From the NCBI GenBank assembly GCA_030681895.1, contig JAUXRI010000296.1, forward strand, positions 1-64,000: DNA of 64,000 nt. The letters run 5' to 3'. Each line of letters begins with the position of its first letter. Within the stretch, counting starts at the first letter, position 1. The DNA is from Myxococcales bacterium (GTDB lineage: Bacteria; Myxococcota; Myxococcia; Myxococcales; Myxococcaceae). Shown piece after piece: positions 17,270-25,330 of this stretch. Under the pieces are notes generated by a model, which saw nothing but the letters and a program-made list of their open reading frames with translations, did no database searches and was not told the DNA's origin. The position numbers were made by a program, and so were the translations under genes.

Positions 17270-19204
17270 ATGTGTGGAATCGCTGGCGTCTTCCACTACG
17301 CGCAGCCTGAGCGCCCTGTCGACCGCGAGCTGCTCACGCGGATGACCCGGGTGCTCCATCACCGCGGACCGGACGACGAGGGCTTCCACATCGACGGGCC
17401 GATCGGCCTGGGCCACCGGCGTCTCTCCATCGTCGACCCGACGCCCACGGGGAAACAGCCGATGGGCACCGCCGATGGTGGTGCCTGGCTGAGCTACAAC
17501 GGCGAGCTCTACAACCACCTCGCGTTTCGGCCGAGGCTCGCGTCGAAAGGCTTCACGTTTCGGGGCTCGTCTGACACCGAGACGCTGCTCTACCTGTTGT
17601 CGCAAGACGGGCCCGGAGCGCTGACCGATTCGCTCGGTATCTTTGGTTTCGCCTTCTGGGACGCACGCCACAAGCGGCTGATCCTCGCGCGCGACCCCCT
17701 CGGGGTGAAGCAGGTCTATTACCACGACGATGGCAAGCGCATCGTCTTCGCCAGCGAGATCAAAGCGCTGCTCGAGTGCCCCGATGTGCCGCGCGAAGCC
17801 GACCCCGAGGCGATCAACCAGTACCTGCACTTCCACACGCCCCTGTTCGACCGGACGTTCTTCAAGAACGTGAAGCAGGTGCGCGCAGGCGAGTACCTCG
17901 AGGTCAATCAGCACGGCCCCCGCGCGCGCGTCTATTGGCAGCTGGACGGGTTCGAACGACGCACGACCACCCCCGAGCGGCAGGTCGAGGAGCTGCGCGA
18001 GCTGCTCGGAACCGTCGTCGGCGACCAGCTGATGTCTGATGTCCCGGTCGGCTCGTTCTTCAGCGGCGGCGTCGACTCAAGCGCCGTGGCCGCGTTCGCG
18101 AAGAACCGTGGACAGCGCCTGCGCTGCTTTGGTGTCCACTTCACGAATCAGGGAGTGATCGACGAGCGGGAGTACCAGGAGAAGGCAGCAGCGGCGCTGG
18201 GCCTCGATCTCGAGTTGACGACGCTCGACGGCTCGACGTTCCCAGACGATCTCCCGCGCCTGATGTACTTCCAGGATCAGCCGGTGATCGGAGCGGCGCT
18301 GTTGCCGATGTTCGCCGTGAGCCAACTTGCCGCGCGCAAGGTGAAGGTCTGCCTTGGGGGGCAGGCCGCTGACGAGCTCTTTGGCGGCTACGCCCGCTAC
18401 GCGCTCGCGCATCCGTCGATGGTGCTGTCTTCGTGGTTCAAGGGCCGGAAAGGGGTCTCGGCCGGTGTGGGCCCGTCGTCGCGGGTCGGTGGCAACCTCT
18501 TCAAGCAGCTGGCCGACGTGCGGAACCTCAAGCGCCTCGCCCGGGCGGGGCTCAGCGCGGCCAGCTGGAGCGGCCGCTACTTCGAGAACTTCGCGAAGCT
18601 GAGCGAGTCTGATCTCTCCCCCGTCTTCGCCGAGGGCGTCGTGTCTCGCGAGCGCGCGCGCGAGGTCTTCGAGGACACGCTCCGCCGCTCAGCCGCGACG
18701 GACCCCGCAGACAAGCTGATGCATTGGGACCTCCAGACGTACCTGACGGGACTCTTCCAGCAGGACGATCGCATGAGCATGGCGAACAGCCTGGAGTCGC
18801 GTGTTCCGCTCGCCGATCCACGGCTCGTGCGGTTCGCGTTTCACACGCCGTTCGGCCTGAAGGTCCGCGGTGGGGCGACCAAGTGGATCCTTCGGCAGGC
18901 GGTGGCGCCCGTCATTCCGGAGGAGGTGCTCAATCGCCGGAAAGTCGGCTTCGACACGCCAGCAGAGTCGTGGATGCGCACCAGTCATCGGGGCTTCGTG
19001 CACGAGACGCTCAACTCGGCTCGTTCGCGCTCGCGAGGGTTCTGGGCTGGTGATGCGGTGGCGCGGATGGTCGAGAACGAGCGCCACCCCCACTGGTTCG
19101 ACCTGGCGTGGAAGCTGCTGGCCATCGAGGTCTGGGCCCAGGTCTTCCTTGATGGGAAGACGCCCGCCCTCCACCCTTCGCCGCGGCGAACCGATGCTTC
19201 GTGA
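17270..19204 (+). CDS. asnB: Asparagine synthase-like glutamine-dependent amidotransferase
   Basis: 644 residues. After Met1 comes Cys2 (MCGIAGVF), the N-terminal nucleophile of class II glutaminases, then RGPDDEG, LSYNGELYN and SSDTETLLYLL. The synthetase half has the ATP-pyrophosphatase loop FFSGGVDSSAVAA and later LGGQAADELFGGY and MANSLESRVPLADPRLV. All catalytic elements are present. In polysaccharide loci such proteins are thought to amidate uronic acids rather than make asparagine; that role is inferred from the surrounding genes. It overlaps the heparinase-like gene by 11 bases. Confidence 0.92.
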   Translation: MCGIAGVFHYAQPERPVDRELLTRMTRVLHHRGPDDEGFHIDGPIGLGHRRLSIVDPTPTGKQPMGTADGGAWLSYNGELYNHLAFRPRLASKGFTFRGSSDTETLLYLLSQDGPGALTDSLGIFGFAFWDARHKRLILARDPLGVKQVYYHDDGKRIVFASEIKALLECPDVPREADPEAINQYLHFHTPLFDRTFFKNVKQVRAGEYLEVNQHGPRARVYWQLDGFERRTTTPERQVEELRELLGTVVGDQLMSDVPVGSFFSGGVDSSAVAAFAKNRGQRLRCFGVHFTNQGVIDEREYQEKAAAALGLDLELTTLDGSTFPDDLPRLMYFQDQPVIGAALLPMFAVSQLAARKVKVCLGGQAADELFGGYARYALAHPSMVLSSWFKGRKGVSAGVGPSSRVGGNLFKQLADVRNLKRLARAGLSAASWSGRYFENFAKLSESDLSPVFAEGVVSRERAREVFEDTLRRSAATDPADKLMHWDLQTYLTGLFQQDDRMSMANSLESRVPLADPRLVRFAFHTPFGLKVRGGATKWILRQAVAPVIPEEVLNRRKVGFDTPAESWMRTSHRGFVHETLNSARSRSRGFWAGDAVARMVENERHPHWFDLAWKLLAIEVWAQVFLDGKTPALHPSPRRTDAS

Positions 19205-21263
19205 TCTTCTCCAGGAGGTCCGTGAGCTTGGGCTTCGGGGCACGGCTTTCCGCGCGTCCTGGGAGGCCAGGAAGCGCTCCGGCGCATTGGCGAGAGTGAA
19301 AGTCGAATCCCACCGTTCTCCGTGGCTCGAGTCCGGGCAGTGGATGAGCCGGCTGCCGTTTCCCGATCCGGTGACGGTCGTCGAGGCGCTCCGCGCGCGG
19401 ATCGCGCCGACTGAGCTGGCAGCCCTGGAGCAGCGCGCCCTCGACGCCACCCACGGTCGTATTCGCTGTTTTGGTCGATGGGACGCAGACTACGGCGACC
19501 CCATCGACTGGCACGTAAACCCAGTCAACGGTCAGCGCTGGAGTTCGGAAGCGCCCTGGTCTGGGGTGCTCTCCGATGAGCCGCGGGTCGGCGACGTGAA
19601 GCTGACGTGGGAGATTGCACGCTTCCCGCACGCGTTCGAGATGGCAAGGGCTGCTTCGTTCAATGCGACGTGTGCTCCTGCACTTGCGTCCGCGCTCCTC
19701 AGCCAGTTCGAGAGCTTCACGCGCTCGAACCCCTACGGACTCGGGGTGCACTGGGCGAGCGGTCAGGAGACGGCCATCAGAATGCTGGCCTGGACCTTCG
19801 CGCACGATGTCCTGCTCAGCCGGGGCACGGAGCGGGAACGGGCGGGTCGAGTCGTCGCGGATGCGCTCGCGGTGGGCGCTCAGCACATCGTTCACCATCT
19901 CGACTACGCTCGAATTGCCGTCTTCAACAACCACCTGCTCTACGAAGCGCTGGGCCTGTATCTGGCGGGAGTTCTGCTCGGTGACGAGGATTGGCGCAGG
20001 GTGGGGCGTGAAATCCTGATCGCCGAAGCAGATCGGCAATTCTATGCAGACGGCGCGTACATTCAGCAATCGCACAACTACCACCGGGTCGCGCTCCAAA
20101 GCCTGATGTGTGCGTGTCTGTTCGCCAAGGCGGGCGGCGAATCAGTGCACGATTCCTGGTTGCGTGCGATGGACCGCTCGCTCGAGTTCCTGCTCCAGCA
20201 TCAGAACCCGGTCGATGGCCGACTTCCGAATTACGGCGGCAACGACGGTGCACACCCCCTCCTGCTCAGCACCTGCGACTACTCGGACTTTCGGCCCGCA
20301 CTGCAGGCCGTCAGCGTGCTCGTTCGAGGCAAGCGCGTGTACGACCCCGGCCCCTGGGATGAGTCAGCCGCCTGGTTGTTCGGGGCCAAGGTGCTCGACG
20401 TGCCACTCGAACGCCCGAAGCTTCACTCTGTCTCTTTTGCGCAAACGGGTTTTCACGTTCTGCGCAGCGCTGACGAACAGAGCTTCGCGGCGTTCCGGTG
20501 CGGCACGCTTCGCGACCGCTTCTCGCAGATCGACATGCTGCACCTCGACGTCTGGTGGCGAGGGCTCAACGTGCTCGTCGACCCGGGGAGCTACCTCTAC
20601 AACGGCCCGCCAGCCTGGCATGACCATTTCCTTCAGACGGCGAGCCACAACACCGTGGTGGTCGACGGTCACGACCAGATGCTGCACTTCCGTCGGTTCA
20701 AGACGCTCTACCGGACGAAGGCCCGCGTATTCCGCTTCGAGGACAACCCAACCTTCACCTACGTCGCAGGAGAGCACGAGGGGTTCACGCGTCACTCCGG
20801 CGGAGTCGTTCACCGTCGGAGTGTCCTCTTCTTGAAGGACGAGCTGTGGGTCGTGGTCGATCACCTGCGTGGACGCGGAACTCATCACGCGAGGCTCCAC
20901 TGGCTTGCGGGCGAGTCGGACGCGACCACTTCGACCGAAGGGCGGCTTCGGCTGGACACGCCGCGTGGCACGTTCTCGCTCGCAGTGTTCAACGACCGCG
21001 GCACTTCACTCACCAACACCGTCGTCTCCGGTGGAGAGGACCCGCCACGAGGGTGGGTGTCTCGCTACTACGGCGAGCGGGTCGCCACGGCGTCTCTCGT
21101 TGTCGAGCAGGAGGGCCCACTGCCGGTGACCTTCGTCACGGTGATGGGAACGGGTTTGCCCACCCTTCGTCGTGAGAAGGAGCAGCTGGTCGTGAGCGAG
21201 GGCGACCGAGTGGTTCGGCTCCGCGTCCAGGACGGCCTGATCAGCCTATTGGAGCACCCATGA
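19194..21263 (+). CDS. Heparinase II/III-like polysaccharide lyase
   Basis: 689 residues from the ATG at 19194. The N-terminal half is an alpha/alpha toroid (NPYGLGVHWASGQETAIRM, then VFNNHLLYEALGLYLAGV and DGAYIQQSHNYHRVALQ with the Asn/His/Tyr catalytic set). The C-terminal half is a beta-sandwich: DMLHLDVWWRGLNVLVDPGSYLYNG, then ASHNTVVVDG. This is the layout of heparinase II/III and related PL12-type lyases, which cleave uronic-acid-containing chains. I see no convincing signal peptide, which is usual for copies inside assembly loci. It is coupled by ATGA to the following glycosyltransferase, so it belongs to the synthesis operon and may trim or edit the polymer. Confidence 0.88.
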   Translation: MLRDLLQEVRELGLRGTAFRASWEARKRSGALARVKVESHRSPWLESGQWMSRLPFPDPVTVVEALRARIAPTELAALEQRALDATHGRIRCFGRWDADYGDPIDWHVNPVNGQRWSSEAPWSGVLSDEPRVGDVKLTWEIARFPHAFEMARAASFNATCAPALASALLSQFESFTRSNPYGLGVHWASGQETAIRMLAWTFAHDVLLSRGTERERAGRVVADALAVGAQHIVHHLDYARIAVFNNHLLYEALGLYLAGVLLGDEDWRRVGREILIAEADRQFYADGAYIQQSHNYHRVALQSLMCACLFAKAGGESVHDSWLRAMDRSLEFLLQHQNPVDGRLPNYGGNDGAHPLLLSTCDYSDFRPALQAVSVLVRGKRVYDPGPWDESAAWLFGAKVLDVPLERPKLHSVSFAQTGFHVLRSADEQSFAAFRCGTLRDRFSQIDMLHLDVWWRGLNVLVDPGSYLYNGPPAWHDHFLQTASHNTVVVDGHDQMLHFRRFKTLYRTKARVFRFEDNPTFTYVAGEHEGFTRHSGGVVHRRSVLFLKDELWVVVDHLRGRGTHHARLHWLAGESDATTSTEGRLRLDTPRGTFSLAVFNDRGTSLTNTVVSGGEDPPRGWVSRYYGERVATASLVVEQEGPLPVTFVTVMGTGLPTLRREKEQLVVSEGDRVVRLRVQDGLISLLEHP

Positions 21264-22501
21264 AAATACTCGTCGTCCACCAGTACTACCTGATGCCCGG
21301 CATGGCGGGAGGCTCCAGGTTCAACGAACTGTCGCGTCTCTGGAGTGAAGCCGGTCATCAGGTGACGGTCGTTGCAGGAAACCTCGACTACACGACTCAG
21401 AAAGTCCCTGATCGGTACCGCGGCCACTGGATCGTCGAGGAGTGGGACGGGCCAGTTCGCGTCCTGCGATGCCACGTGCCGGCGTCGTATGCGAGCGGCT
21501 TCACCGGCCGCATGTGGGCCTTCACAGGCTTCACGTTCTCAGCCATCTCCGCGGTCATTCGCGTCGAGAAACCCGACGTCGTGATCGCGACGTCGCCACC
21601 GTTGGTTGCGGCGCTGCCTGGCTGGGTCGCCGCACGCATCAGGCGGCAGCGCACGCCCTGGATCTTCGAGATTCGCGACCTCTGGCCGGAGAGCGCCGTG
21701 ACGACCGGAGTGCTCAAAGAGGGTTCGCTGTTGACCCGCGGCCTCTACGCGCTCGAGCGCTGGGCCAGCTGGAGTGCCGACAAGATCAACGTGCTGACAC
21801 CGGCGTTTCGGGACGACCTGGTCAAACGCGGCCTCGCCTCTGCTGCCAAGATCTGCTTCGTGCCCAATGGTGCCGATGTCGAGCTGTTCAAGCCCGGGCC
21901 AAGAGACAACGAGGTGCGGCGGGAGTTCGGTTGGGGTGATCGTTTCGTCGTGATGTACGCCGGAGCGCACGGGCGAGCCAACGCCCTCGGGCAGCTGATC
22001 GACGCAGCGGATCGGCTGCGCGACCGCAAAGACATCCTGATCGTGTCGGTGGGTGATGGTGCCGAACGAGCGCGCCTGGAGGAGGAGGCCCGGCGTCGAG
22101 GTCTCGAGAACCTCGTCTTCTGCGGTTCGCAGCCGAAGGGCCGCATGGCGGACTTCGTGAACGCGTGCGACGTGGGCGCCGCGGTTCTGCAAAACAACCC
22201 GACTTTCCGAACCGTGTACCCCAACAAGGTGTTCGACTACATGGCGTGCGAGCGGCCAACGTTGCTGGCGATTGACGGTGTGGCCCGCAAACTCGTCTGC
22301 GACGACGCTCGAGCCGGTGTCTTCGTCGAACCCGAGCAACCTGCTGCACTAGCGGCGGCGATCATCCGCCTCGCAGACGACCCAGAGGGCCGGGCTCAGA
22401 TGGGTCGACGGGGTCGCCAGTGGGTCCTCGCGAACGTGACTCGTGAGGCCCTCGCTGCTCAGTATCTCGCCGTGATGAAGGAGCTGGTCCCCTCGGTTTG
22501 A
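21260..22501 (+). CDS. WbuB-like glycosyltransferase, GT4 family
   Basis: 413 residues starting MKILVVHQYYLMPGMAGGSR, the hallmark opening of WbuB-type enzymes that use N-acetylated deoxyaminosugar donors or acceptors. Also visible are WIFEIRDLWPESAV, FVPNGADVELF, FVVMYAGAHGRANAL, VGDGAER and a YPNKVFDYMACERPTLLAIDG donor loop. Its position directly before a PglD/C/E/F-like set suggests that it adds the second sugar onto the undecaprenyl-linked bacillosamine-type sugar, as PglA does in Campylobacter; this is inference from order and family. An 82-base gap with a good ribosome site follows. Confidence 0.9.
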   Translation: MKILVVHQYYLMPGMAGGSRFNELSRLWSEAGHQVTVVAGNLDYTTQKVPDRYRGHWIVEEWDGPVRVLRCHVPASYASGFTGRMWAFTGFTFSAISAVIRVEKPDVVIATSPPLVAALPGWVAARIRRQRTPWIFEIRDLWPESAVTTGVLKEGSLLTRGLYALERWASWSADKINVLTPAFRDDLVKRGLASAAKICFVPNGADVELFKPGPRDNEVRREFGWGDRFVVMYAGAHGRANALGQLIDAADRLRDRKDILIVSVGDGAERARLEEEARRRGLENLVFCGSQPKGRMADFVNACDVGAAVLQNNPTFRTVYPNKVFDYMACERPTLLAIDGVARKLVCDDARAGVFVEPEQPAALAAAIIRLADDPEGRAQMGRRGRQWVLANVTREALAAQYLAVMKELVPSV

Positions 22502-22583
22502 ACACCACCGCCCCTTCCCACCACCAAGCGCAAGCAAGCTCGCGTCGAACGAGGTAGGAGATGCGCAGTCGGAGGTACACGGA

Positions 22584-23240
22584 ATGGCGCTGAAGCGACT
22601 CGTCATCGTAGGCGCTGGAGGCTTTGCTCGCGAGGTCGCCTGGCTCATCGGCGCGATCAACCAGGTGACGCCGACCTTCGAGGTTGTCGGCTTCATCGTG
22701 ACTGATCTCACCCGGCTCACCGTTCACGACTCGAAGGTGCTCGGCGATTTGAGTTGGCTCGAGGCAAACCTGCACACAGTCGATGCCCTGGCAAACGGCA
22801 TCGGGACTCCAGGTGCCCGCCTCAGGGTCGCGACAGAACTCGAGGCTCGCTTCCCGACGCTCGAATGGCCCACGCTCATTCACCCGTCAGTGCTGTTCGA
22901 CCGTTCCACCGCCACGATTGGCCACGGCGTCATCCTCTGTGCTGGTGTGATCGGCACCGTGAACCTGGTGGTGGAGTCTTTCGCGATGGTGAATCTCGCC
23001 TGCACCCTGGGACATGAGGCGCACCTTGGTCGAGGCAGTGTGCTCAACCCCACCGTCAACATCTCGGGGGGGGTGCAGCTTGGGTCAGGCGTACTCGTCG
23101 GGACCGGCGCCCAGATTCTGCAGTACGTCAGAGTCGGAGAGGGGGCCACGGTTGGGGCAGGTGCCGTGGTGACCCGGGAGGTCGCACCCGGAGACACAGT
23201 GCTCGGGGTTCCGGCGCGGTCGATGGAGAAGAAGACGTGA
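22584..23240 (+). CDS. PglD/NeuD-family sugar O/N-acetyltransferase
   Basis: 218 residues; GGAGG lies 8 bases before the ATG. The N-terminal domain is a small Rossmann fold (RLVIVGAGGFAREVAWLI) that binds the UDP-sugar, and the C-terminal domain is a left-handed beta-helix with hexapeptide repeats (IGHGVILCAGVIG, LGRGSVLNPTVNISGG, VGEGATVGAGAVVTREV, GDTVLGVPAR). The catalytic His of PglD is probably the one in TLGHEAHLG. PglD acetylates the 4-amino group of UDP-4-amino-sugars, which matches the aminotransferase at 24209. Confidence 0.88.
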   Translation: MALKRLVIVGAGGFAREVAWLIGAINQVTPTFEVVGFIVTDLTRLTVHDSKVLGDLSWLEANLHTVDALANGIGTPGARLRVATELEARFPTLEWPTLIHPSVLFDRSTATIGHGVILCAGVIGTVNLVVESFAMVNLACTLGHEAHLGRGSVLNPTVNISGGVQLGSGVLVGTGAQILQYVRVGEGATVGAGAVVTREVAPGDTVLGVPARSMEKKT

Positions 23241-23328
23241 GCCGAAGCGACCTCTCGCCACGACGCCTCACTTCATTCGGCGCCCTCCACCGCTCGCCGA
23301 GGAGACTTGGGCTGAGTATGGGTACGAC

Positions 23329-23958
23329 GTGAATCGTGACCACCAGCTCAAGGTGAAGCGGGCGATCGACCTCGTCGTGTCAGTCGCAGGATTGCTCAGC
23401 GCCGCGCCAGCATTGCTCGGGGCGGCTGGCCTTGTGCGCGCAACGCTGGGTGCCCCCGTCTTCTTCAGGCAGCAGCGCCCGGGCCGGCATGGTCACCCGT
23501 TCTTCATCTACAAGTTCCGGACGATGACGGGCGAGCGTGACGCTCAGGGCCAATTGCTCCCCGATGCGCAGCGCCTCACTCGAATCGGAAGGTTCCTGCG
23601 AGCTTCGAGTCTCGATGAAATACCTCAGCTCTGGAACGTCCTCAAAGGCGAGATGAGTCTCGTGGGGCCTCGTCCACTCCTGATGCAGTACCTCTCCCGC
23701 TACTCGCCACGACAGGCGAAGCGGCACGATGTTCGGCCAGGTATCACCGGGCTCGCACAGGTTCGCGGTCGCAACGCGCTCTCGTGGGAAGAGAAGTTCG
23801 AACTCGACCTCGAGTACGTTGAGAACTGGTCGCTCCCACTCGATCTGAAGATCCTTGCTCAGACGGCGCTCGGTGTCGTGGGCCGCCGAGGCATCTCGCA
23901 AGGTGGCCACGCGACGATGCCCGAGTTCATGGGAAGCAGCCCGCGTGCTCCCAGTTGA
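23329..23958 (+). CDS. PglC-like initiating phosphoglycosyl transferase
   Basis: 209 residues from GTG. One N-terminal reentrant hydrophobic segment (VVSVAGLLSAAPALLGAAGLV) is followed by the polyprenyl-phosphate sugar-1-phosphate transferase core: FFRQQRPGRHG, IYKFRTM, RIGRFLRASSLDEIPQLWNVLKGEMSLVGPRPLL, and RPGITGLAQV. The Asp-Glu pair in SSLDEIPQ is the catalytic dyad of monotopic transferases. The length is that of PglC rather than the long WcaJ form. It would load the first sugar-phosphate onto undecaprenyl phosphate at the inner membrane, starting the repeat unit. Confidence 0.93.
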   Translation: MNRDHQLKVKRAIDLVVSVAGLLSAAPALLGAAGLVRATLGAPVFFRQQRPGRHGHPFFIYKFRTMTGERDAQGQLLPDAQRLTRIGRFLRASSLDEIPQLWNVLKGEMSLVGPRPLLMQYLSRYSPRQAKRHDVRPGITGLAQVRGRNALSWEEKFELDLEYVENWSLPLDLKILAQTALGVVGRRGISQGGHATMPEFMGSSPRAPS

Positions 23959-24208
23959 CGTGCTTCGCGGACGCTCGCTGTTCCACTCAGCGCTCCTCTC
24001 AGCGCTCGACTCACGGTCAAGGCGGACAGCCAGAAGCGGTCGAAATGAATGACCTGTGCGACTGTGGTAGGTGACCCATTGCGTGTCGCCCGTTCGGGTG
24101 CGATCACTGAATGAAAGAGCCGTTTGGTGGCACCCACTCGAGATTGGCCCGCATTCGAGCGGGTTGGGTCTCCAGTCGGGTCGAGACGGGTAGTTGGGGA
24201 AACGACAC

Positions 24209-25330
24209 GTGAGCCGAATCTACCTCTCGCCACCACACATGGGAGACCAAGAGCGAACGCTCCTGCTCGAGGCCTTCGATTCGAACTGGATCGCTCCGCT
24301 GGGCCCCCACGTCGACGCGTTCGAACGCGAATTCGCTGCGAAGACTGGCGTTGCGAACGCGGCTGCGTTGTCGAGCGGCACGGGCGCGCTGCACCTTGCC
24401 CTCACCATTCTCCGTGTTGGGGCCGGCGACGAAGTCCTGGTGTCGACCCTGACGTTTGCTGCGACGGCGAACGCCGTCACCTACGTCGGCGCTCAGCCCG
24501 TCTTCATCGATAGCGATCGGTCCAGCTGGAACATCAACCCCTCGCTCCTGGCCGAGGAGCTTGCAGCCTGCGCCAAGCGGGGAAAGCTGCCGAAGGCGGT
24601 GATCGCCGTCGACCTGTACGGTCAGTGCGCCGACTACGACCCGATTCGCGAAGCCTGTGGGCGCTACGAAGTGCCGCTCATCGAAGATGCCGCCGAGGCG
24701 CTCGGTGGGAGCTACAAGGGCAAGCCGGCCGGCAGCCTCGGTTCGATGGGCGTCTTCTCGTTCAACGGGAACAAGATCATCACGACGAGCGGCGGCGGCA
24801 TGCTCGTGTCCGATCGCAAGGAGTGGATCGATCGCGCGCGGTTTCTGTCGACGCAGGCCCGTGACCCGGCGCCTCACTACGAGCACTCGCACATCGGCTT
24901 CAATTACCGCATGAGCAACCTGCTCGCCGCCGTTGGGCGTGGTCAGCTGCGTGTGCTCGAGGAGCGGGTCGCCCAGCGGCGCTCGAACAACGCCTTCTAC
25001 CGAGAGGCGCTCGACCTGCCCGGCCTCGAGTTCATGCCAGAGGCGTCGTTCGGCCGCTCCAACGGGTGGCTGACGTGTCTGACGGTCGACCCAGCGCGAT
25101 TCGGCGCGGGGCGTGAGGACATTCGGCTCCACCTCGAGAAGCTCGACATCGAGTCACGGCCCGTGTGGAAGCCCATGCATCTTCAGCCCGTCTTCAAAGA
25201 GTGCCGGGTTCGAGGTGGAGAGGTCGCGAACGAGCTCTTCGATCGGGGCTTGTGCCTGCCCTCGGGGTCGAGCCTGACGGCCGAGCAGCGAGCGCGCGTC
25301 GCGATGGAAGTGAGGCGAGTGGGCGCATGA
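24209..25330 (+). CDS. DegT/DnrJ/EryC1/StrS sugar aminotransferase (PglE-like)
   Basis: About 373 residues from GTG at 24209 (GGGGA about 9 bases upstream); the product opens RIYLSPPHMG, the usual start of PglE-like proteins. PLP features are present: LSSGTGALHLAL, VIAVDLYGQCADYD, IEDAAEALGG, and SFNGNKIITTSGGG, in which Lys189 should form the Schiff base. It should turn a UDP-4-keto-6-deoxy-N-acetylglucosamine made by the neighbour at 25327 into the 4-amino sugar. The upstream gap (23959-24208) shows no gene. The ATGA overlap couples it to the dehydratase. Confidence 0.92.
   Translation: MSRIYLSPPHMGDQERTLLLEAFDSNWIAPLGPHVDAFEREFAAKTGVANAAALSSGTGALHLALTILRVGAGDEVLVSTLTFAATANAVTYVGAQPVFIDSDRSSWNINPSLLAEELAACAKRGKLPKAVIAVDLYGQCADYDPIREACGRYEVPLIEDAAEALGGSYKGKPAGSLGSMGVFSFNGNKIITTSGGGMLVSDRKEWIDRARFLSTQARDPAPHYEHSHIGFNYRMSNLLAAVGRGQLRVLEERVAQRRSNNAFYREALDLPGLEFMPEASFGRSNGWLTCLTVDPARFGAGREDIRLHLEKLDIESRPVWKPMHLQPVFKECRVRGGEVANELFDRGLCLPSGSSLTAEQRARVAMEVRRVGA

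Noticed and set aside
15995..17914. Long minus-strand open frame opposite the two-domain oxidoreductase and asnB
   Set aside because: It is antisense to two genes with intact motifs; long antisense frames are expected in high-GC DNA, and it has no recognisable domain.
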